Assembly (NCBI RefSeq): GCF_048282545.1
Contig: NZ_CP182485.1
Location: forward strand, 2,294,001 to 2,358,000
Length of the DNA: 64,000 nt
From: Opacimonas immobilis
GTDB lineage: Bacteria; Pseudomonadota; Gammaproteobacteria; Enterobacterales; Alteromonadaceae
Reading direction: 5' to 3'
Shown: one piece after another, positions 59,499-64,000 of the stretch
Layout: every line of letters begins with the position of its first letter
Position numbering within the stretch: position 1 is the stretch's first letter
Made by a program: the position numbers and the translations under genes
Notes under the pieces: generated by a model
What the model saw: the letters and a program-made list of their open reading frames with translations, nothing else
What the model was told of the DNA's origin: nothing
The model's database searches: none

Positions 59499-60374
59499 AT
59501 GAATTTACACAAAAAAACCAACTTTGTTAATTTGTCGGTACAGCTAGAAGATAGCGCGTTGCAATTATTATTACAACAAACTCAAGCAAATGCAGGCTAT
59601 TCAAATAACATTCACATTCTGCCTTTACCTGCTTTTACCGACAATTATATTTGGGCAATGTTCAATAACACTCACTGTGTCGTCGTTGACCCAGGAGATG
59701 CAAACGTCGTCATTGATTTTGTCGAGCGTTTTGGGTTGGTACTTTCTTCCGTTTTGATTACGCATCACCACCCTGATCATACCGGGGGATTAAAAGCACT
59801 CAAAGCATACAATTCTGCGTTATCCGTATTTGGCCCTCACTCGGCCAAAATTCCAGAAATCACCACCCCATTGGCCAGTGAAGATTGTGTCTTTCTCAAT
59901 GAGTTTGGTGCAGAGTTTCGTGTGATGGAAGCCCCTGGGCATACTCTTGACCATATTTTATATTACGCCAATGATGTCCTGTTTTGTGGTGATACGTTAT
60001 TTTCAGTGGGATGTGGACGTATTTTTGAAGGTTCTTTCGCGCAAATGCACCAGAGCTTACAACAGATTGTGAGACTCCCACCATCAACCCAGATCTACTG
60101 TACGCACGAATATACACTGGCTAATATTGCTTTTGCCTTAACAGTCGAACCCGATAATCCTGACCTGAATCATTATAAGGCGTGGGCAGAAAGGCAACAG
60201 GCGAGTAATATACCCACCATTCCAACGACGTTATCTCAACAGCTTAAGTTAAACCCTTTTTTACGGGTTAAATTCTCACCAGTGGTAAAATTCGCTGAAC
60301 AACGTTCTGGACATAAAGGTCTTGATAATGTTGAAGTATTTACGCAGCTAAGACTGGCTAAAGACGAATTTTAG
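59499..60374 (+). CDS. gloB: Hydroxyacylglutathione hydrolase (glyoxalase II)
   Basis: A metallo-beta-lactamase-fold hydrolase that splits S-lactoylglutathione. Metal ligands in THHHPDHTGG, APGHTLDH, FCGDTLFSVGCGR and CTHEYT. The family normally begins right at HILPLPAFTDNYIW, but here 39 residues precede that point (total 291), and no ATG or GTG occurs nearer. Either the extension is real, or a TTG (59532 or 59559) or a rare ATT start is used. The ATG at 59499 has no clear ribosome binding site. Confidence 0.93.
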   Translation: MNLHKKTNFVNLSVQLEDSALQLLLQQTQANAGYSNNIHILPLPAFTDNYIWAMFNNTHCVVVDPGDANVVIDFVERFGLVLSSVLITHHHPDHTGGLKALKAYNSALSVFGPHSAKIPEITTPLASEDCVFLNEFGAEFRVMEAPGHTLDHILYYANDVLFCGDTLFSVGCGRIFEGSFAQMHQSLQQIVRLPPSTQIYCTHEYTLANIAFALTVEPDNPDLNHYKAWAERQQASNIPTIPTTLSQQLKLNPFLRVKFSPVVKFAEQRSGHKGLDNVEVFTQLRLAKDEF

Positions 60375-60434
60375 TAGCAAAAACAACCAAAAATCCGTAC
60401 ACTTCACGCACATTTATTTGTGTGAGGGTATGAT

Positions 60435-62060
60435 TTGAGAACGGTGTTATTGCTGCTGTGTGGAGTATTGTCTGTTGTCACAATCAGCGGCTGCGTAAGT
60501 ACTGATGGTAAAAGCGCATTTGGCTTATACGCTAACAAGACAGCCTCACAATCTCCAGTGCAGGATGAAACCGATCCTGACATTGTACATCCTGTTGCTG
60601 AAATAGCTGAAACGCTCGATAACATTATTGTTGAAACACCTCAATCTGAGCTCCCAAAAGCCATTAAGCCTACCAACGATTTATGGCAATACATCGCCCA
60701 AAACTTAGATACCTTAGCAATCGACAAACAACAAATTCAGAGCCAAATTGATTGGTATGCAAAGCATCCCAACTATATGAAACGCATTAGCCAGCGCGCT
60801 AAATTTTTTCTTTACTACATAGTGCAAGAGCTTGAGGCGAACAACATGCCATTAGAGTTGGCCTTGCTTCCCATTGTCGAAAGTTCGTTTGACCCCTTTG
60901 CATATTCACATGGTAGCGCTGCTGGTATGTGGCAGTTTATTCCTGGCACAGGAAAGCGCTTTGGTATGCAACAAACCTGGTGGTATGACGGTCGCAGAGA
61001 TATTATCGCTTCCACACAAGGAGCAATTGATTACCTTCAATATTTGCACAAGTTTTTCGATGGCAACTGGGAGCATGCACTGGCCGCATACAACTCGGGA
61101 GAAGGGCGAGTTCGCAACGCAATTCGCAAGAACAAACGCAGTGGTAAAGCAACGGATTTTTGGTCTTTAAAATTACCCAAAGAAACGCAAGGTTATGTGC
61201 CGAAGTTGATGGCATTGGTCGTACTGCTCAAAGAAGCTGAAACATATCAAATGGTTTGGCCTCATATACCTAATCAGCCTATGATTGATGTGGTTGAGAT
61301 TGACGGTCAGGTTGATCTCGCTAAAGCTGCCGAGCTTGCAGGTCTGAGTGTGAATGAACTACATGCTTTGAACCCGGGGTTTAACCGCTGGGCAACTGAT
61401 CCCAAAGGTCCTCACCGTTTGGTTTTACCTATAGATAGAACTGAGCAATTTACCCGTGAATTTGCAGCGCTATCTGAATCAGATAAAGTCCAATGGGTAC
61501 GGCATAAAGTTCAACCTGGTGAAAGTCTTGGTGTATTAGCTCAAAAATACGCTACAACTGTTCATGTTATTAAGGACATTAACGATCTTAAAAGCAACGT
61601 CATTATTGCTGGAAAGCATCTGCTTGTGCCTCAGTCTCTAACTTCATTAGAGAATTACGGGCTTTCTGAAGAGCAACGAACAGCTCGATTACAGAATCGC
61701 AAAAAAGCCGATGTGAATATCAAACATGTGATTCAATCAGGTGACACCTTGTGGGATCTTGCACAACAATACAAAGTGTCTACACGAGAAATTGCCAGTT
61801 GGAATGGTCTTTCGCCTAAAGATTATCTCAAGCCAGGGCAAACCTTAGTGATTTGGTATGAAGCTGATAAGCCGGTTGGGATCCAGCGCAAAGTGACATA
61901 TACCGTGCGTAGAGGTGATTCTCTAGCTCAGATTGGTCAAAAATTTAATGTCAAAATAGCCCAAATTAAACAGTGGAATAATCTATTTGGTCAGAAATAT
62001 TTGCAACCAGGGCAAAAGCTGACCTTAATCGTAGACGTAACACGAACCGGTACAATTTAA
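60435..62060 (+). CDS. mltD: Membrane-bound lytic murein transglycosylase D with three LysM domains
   Basis: A 541-residue lipoprotein (lipobox ISGC, Cys20) that cleaves glycan strands to 1,6-anhydro products. SLT domain with catalytic E149 in PIVESSFDPFAY and GSAAGMWQFIPGTGKRFGM; three LysM repeats near residues 355-400 (VQPGESLGVLAQKY), 432-477 (IQSGDTLWDLAQQY) and 488-536 (VRRGDSLAQIGQKF). E. coli MltD has two LysM. The start is TTG at 60435 with GAGGG 6 bp upstream; the alternative GTG at 60444 would shorten the signal. Confidence 0.95.
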   Translation: MRTVLLLLCGVLSVVTISGCVSTDGKSAFGLYANKTASQSPVQDETDPDIVHPVAEIAETLDNIIVETPQSELPKAIKPTNDLWQYIAQNLDTLAIDKQQIQSQIDWYAKHPNYMKRISQRAKFFLYYIVQELEANNMPLELALLPIVESSFDPFAYSHGSAAGMWQFIPGTGKRFGMQQTWWYDGRRDIIASTQGAIDYLQYLHKFFDGNWEHALAAYNSGEGRVRNAIRKNKRSGKATDFWSLKLPKETQGYVPKLMALVVLLKEAETYQMVWPHIPNQPMIDVVEIDGQVDLAKAAELAGLSVNELHALNPGFNRWATDPKGPHRLVLPIDRTEQFTREFAALSESDKVQWVRHKVQPGESLGVLAQKYATTVHVIKDINDLKSNVIIAGKHLLVPQSLTSLENYGLSEEQRTARLQNRKKADVNIKHVIQSGDTLWDLAQQYKVSTREIASWNGLSPKDYLKPGQTLVIWYEADKPVGIQRKVTYTVRRGDSLAQIGQKFNVKIAQIKQWNNLFGQKYLQPGQKLTLIVDVTRTGTI

Positions 62061-62091
62061 ATCTACTTCGCCCATGGCTCATGCTATATTG

Positions 62092-62121
62092 GCTTAGGCT
62101 TTGCGTCATGCAGCCCTAAGC
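62092..62121. terminator. Possible shared terminator between mltD and cysS
   Basis: GCTTAGG (62092-62098) and CCTAAGC (62115-62121) pair fully. T-tracts are short on both strands and the right arm includes the cysS stop codon, so it is a weak candidate. Confidence 0.4.
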
Positions 62122-63495
62122 TTTACGCCATGTTGTTCCTTGGGCACTGTCTTCGATAACAATTCCCATCGCCGTTAGAGCATCTCTTGCCGCATCTGCT
62201 GCCGCCCAATCCTTATCCAAACGAGCTTGTTTTCGTTGCTGAATGAGAGCTTCAATTTGTTCGACATCGACATCATCCCCCGCTTGCAAAAACGCATCTG
62301 GTGCACTTTGTAAACACCCTAAGATCTCACCAAGCCCCAGCAATACCCTAGCTAGTTTAGCCGCCTCTTCCGGCTCTGAAGCTTTGGCAATATTCAGCGC
62401 TCGTGCACAGTCAAACATCACTGACATCGCAACTGGCGTATTAAAATCGTCATTCATTGCTGCTTCGAAACGCTCAAGGTATCCACCATAACTTAGATCA
62501 GTATGTGCATCAGGCGTCACATCACGTAGTGCTGTATAAAGACGCTCGAGTGACGCTTGCGCCTGAGCAATGTTATCTTGTGAATAAGAGAGCTGGCTGC
62601 GGTAATGCGCAGACATCAAGAAAAATCTCAGTGTTTCTGGATGATGTTCAGCCAACACGTCGCGCAATGTAAAAAAGTTACCCAAGGATTTGGACATCTT
62701 TTCATTGTCGACCTGAACCATACCAGTGTGTACCCAGTAGTTTACATAAGGCGTATCAAAGGCACAGCAAGATTGCGCAATTTCGTTTTCGTGGTGTGGG
62801 AAGGTCAAATCAGAACCGCCCCCATGAATATCGAAATGCTCGCCCAAATGTTTGTGATTCATTGCTGAACACTCAATATGCCAGCCCGGTCGCCCTGCAC
62901 CCCATGGTGAGTCCCAGAATGGTTCACCAGGCTTCACCGTTTTCCACAACACAAAATCCAGTGGATCGCGTTTATCTTGGTCTACATCGACGCGAGCACC
63001 GGCTTGCAATTGCTCCAAATCCTGTTTGCTGAGTTTGCCGTAATCTTTATAAGATTTAACCGAAAATAGCACATCACCATTATCAGCCACATACGCGTGC
63101 TTTTTGTCAATCAAGCGTTGGATGACATCGATAATTTCATTCATGTGCGTGGTAACCCGAGGTTCAATATCAGGTGGTAACAAATTCAGCGCTGCAAAAT
63201 CCTCATGCATCATCGCAATCGTTCGCTCGGTTAATTCCGATGTAGACTCATTATTGGCCATTGCGCGAGCAATGATTTTGTCATCGACATCGGTAATGTT
63301 GCGCACATAATTCACTTGAAAACCCAAATGACGTAAATACCGCACCATGATGTCAAAGCTTAAATAAGTGCGGGCATGTCCCATATGCGACAAATCGTAA
63401 ACAGTGATACCGCAGACATACAAACCGACAATACCTGGCTGACGTGGTTTGAATATGGCTTTTTCTCGGTTTAACGTATTGTATATTTGTAACAT
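62116..63495 (-). CDS. cysS: Cysteinyl-tRNA synthetase
   Basis: A 459-residue class I synthetase. HIGH-type LSHMGHARTYLSFD (about residue 35), zinc ligands in GLYVCGITVYD, HIECSAMNHKHLGEHFDIHG and HHENE, KMSKS in NEKMSKSLGNFFTL (about 267), and the C-terminal DALR-like domain. Divergent from ppiB, a very common arrangement. Confidence 0.98.
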   Translation of the reverse strand: MLQIYNTLNREKAIFKPRQPGIVGLYVCGITVYDLSHMGHARTYLSFDIMVRYLRHLGFQVNYVRNITDVDDKIIARAMANNESTSELTERTIAMMHEDFAALNLLPPDIEPRVTTHMNEIIDVIQRLIDKKHAYVADNGDVLFSVKSYKDYGKLSKQDLEQLQAGARVDVDQDKRDPLDFVLWKTVKPGEPFWDSPWGAGRPGWHIECSAMNHKHLGEHFDIHGGGSDLTFPHHENEIAQSCCAFDTPYVNYWVHTGMVQVDNEKMSKSLGNFFTLRDVLAEHHPETLRFFLMSAHYRSQLSYSQDNIAQAQASLERLYTALRDVTPDAHTDLSYGGYLERFEAAMNDDFNTPVAMSVMFDCARALNIAKASEPEEAAKLARVLLGLGEILGCLQSAPDAFLQAGDDVDVEQIEALIQQRKQARLDKDWAAADAARDALTAMGIVIEDSAQGTTWRKA

Positions 63496-63645
63496 AGGTT
63501 TGGCTTAAGTAATTAGATAGAAGGAGATTTGTCAGGATTATACCATTAATGCAATTAGTTGAAACTGGCAAAAAGTCTGCTTTGGCTTGCAAGCAAACGA
63601 TTTTTAAGTATTATTGCGCCCTTATCAACGAATTGGAGCGTCCTT

Positions 63646-64000
63646 ATGACTACCGTTACTTTAGAAACAAACCACGGTGCAATCACCTTAGAATTGAACG
63701 CAGAAAAAGCGCCAAAAACGGTCGAAAACTTTTTATCTTATGTTAACGATGGTTTCTTTGATGGGACTATCTTCCACCGTGTAATCAAAGGTTTTATGAT
63801 CCAAGGCGGTGGTTTTACTCCAGATATGGAACAAAAATCGACTAAAGATGCCATTGACAACGAAGCCAACAACGGCCTGACCAACGTCAAAGGCAGTATT
63901 GCCATGGCGCGTACAAATGATCCGCATTCCGCTACGTCGCAGTTTTTTATTAACGTTCGCGATAATGACTTTTTGAACTTTAGCTCTGAATCAGGCAGTG
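63646..64000 (+). CDS. ppiB: Cyclophilin-type peptidyl-prolyl isomerase B (3' end outside window)
   Basis: The first 118 residues of a cytoplasmic cyclophilin are visible; the gene runs off the window. FFDGTIFHRVIKGFMIQGG, SIAMARTNDPHSATSQFFI and NVRDNDFLNF are the catalytic and binding blocks (Arg of FHRV, Gln of IQGG, Phe of SQFFI). No signal peptide, as expected for PpiB. The ATG at 63646 has GGAG at 8 bp. Divergent from cysS. Confidence 0.96.
   Translation, partial: MTTVTLETNHGAITLELNAEKAPKTVENFLSYVNDGFFDGTIFHRVIKGFMIQGGGFTPDMEQKSTKDAIDNEANNGLTNVKGSIAMARTNDPHSATSQFFINVRDNDFLNFSSESGS

Overview
The window reads as ordinary chromosome of a marine gammaproteobacterium, most likely Alteromonadales and probably Alteromonadaceae. 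The reasons are the order fMet tRNA-rimP-nusA-infB-rbfA-truB-rpsO, the pairs ppsA/ppsR, ratA/rnfH/smpB and a YafS-like gene beside gloB, and several families I associate with that order (DUF4826, DUF3087, DUF3106, DUF3307, DUF3422). No phage, plasmid, transposase or CRISPR array is visible. About sixty genes are tightly packed on both strands, and both window ends cut a gene (roxA at the left, ppiB at the right).

Layout. 1-9 kb: roxA end, a DUF4826 gene, the large FAD/Fe-S dehydrogenase ydiJ, ppsA with its regulator ppsR, rnfH-ratA, smpB. 9-15.6 kb: O-acetylhomoserine sulfhydrylase, then a compact operon of a membrane coiled-coil protein, a PurD-like ATP-grasp enzyme and an alanine racemase, then a lipoprotein with a collagen-like linker. 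15.6-22.3 kb: the translation/transcription operon from initiator tRNA to rpsO, on the minus strand. 22.3-37.3 kb: phhB, a LysR regulator, a three-gene ECF sigma operon, hemN behind an FNR-like site, dUTPase, DUF3422, acyl-CoA synthetase, DUF3307, an M49-like lipoprotein, an S9 peptidase, a thiolase and two possible small proteins.

37-47.5 kb is the most distinctive part. After an M17 aminopeptidase comes the pyrroloquinoline quinone cluster pqqA-B-C-D-E, followed by an M16-type half peptidase that could do the PqqF job. A convergent MFS exporter is coupled to a WYL-domain regulator whose promoter holds paired repeats. A second free-standing pqqA, nearly identical in protein but different in DNA, lies about 8.5 kb downstream with its own terminator.

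47.6-64 kb: tRNA-Pro(GGG) followed on its 3' side by a partial copy of its own 3' end, split in the T-loop by a string of small hairpins; pirin; htpX; a MacB-like ABC export operon with one tandem-duplicated adaptor and one lipoprotein adaptor; mscS-dcd; metG; a methyltransferase/gloB divergent pair; mltD; cysS; ppiB.

Best candidates for something undescribed: the orphan pqqA with the half-size M16 peptidase, the hairpin array inside a duplicated tRNA T-loop, the double-adaptor exporter, and the coiled-coil/ATP-grasp/racemase operon. All functional calls come from reading translated sequence; no database search was run.
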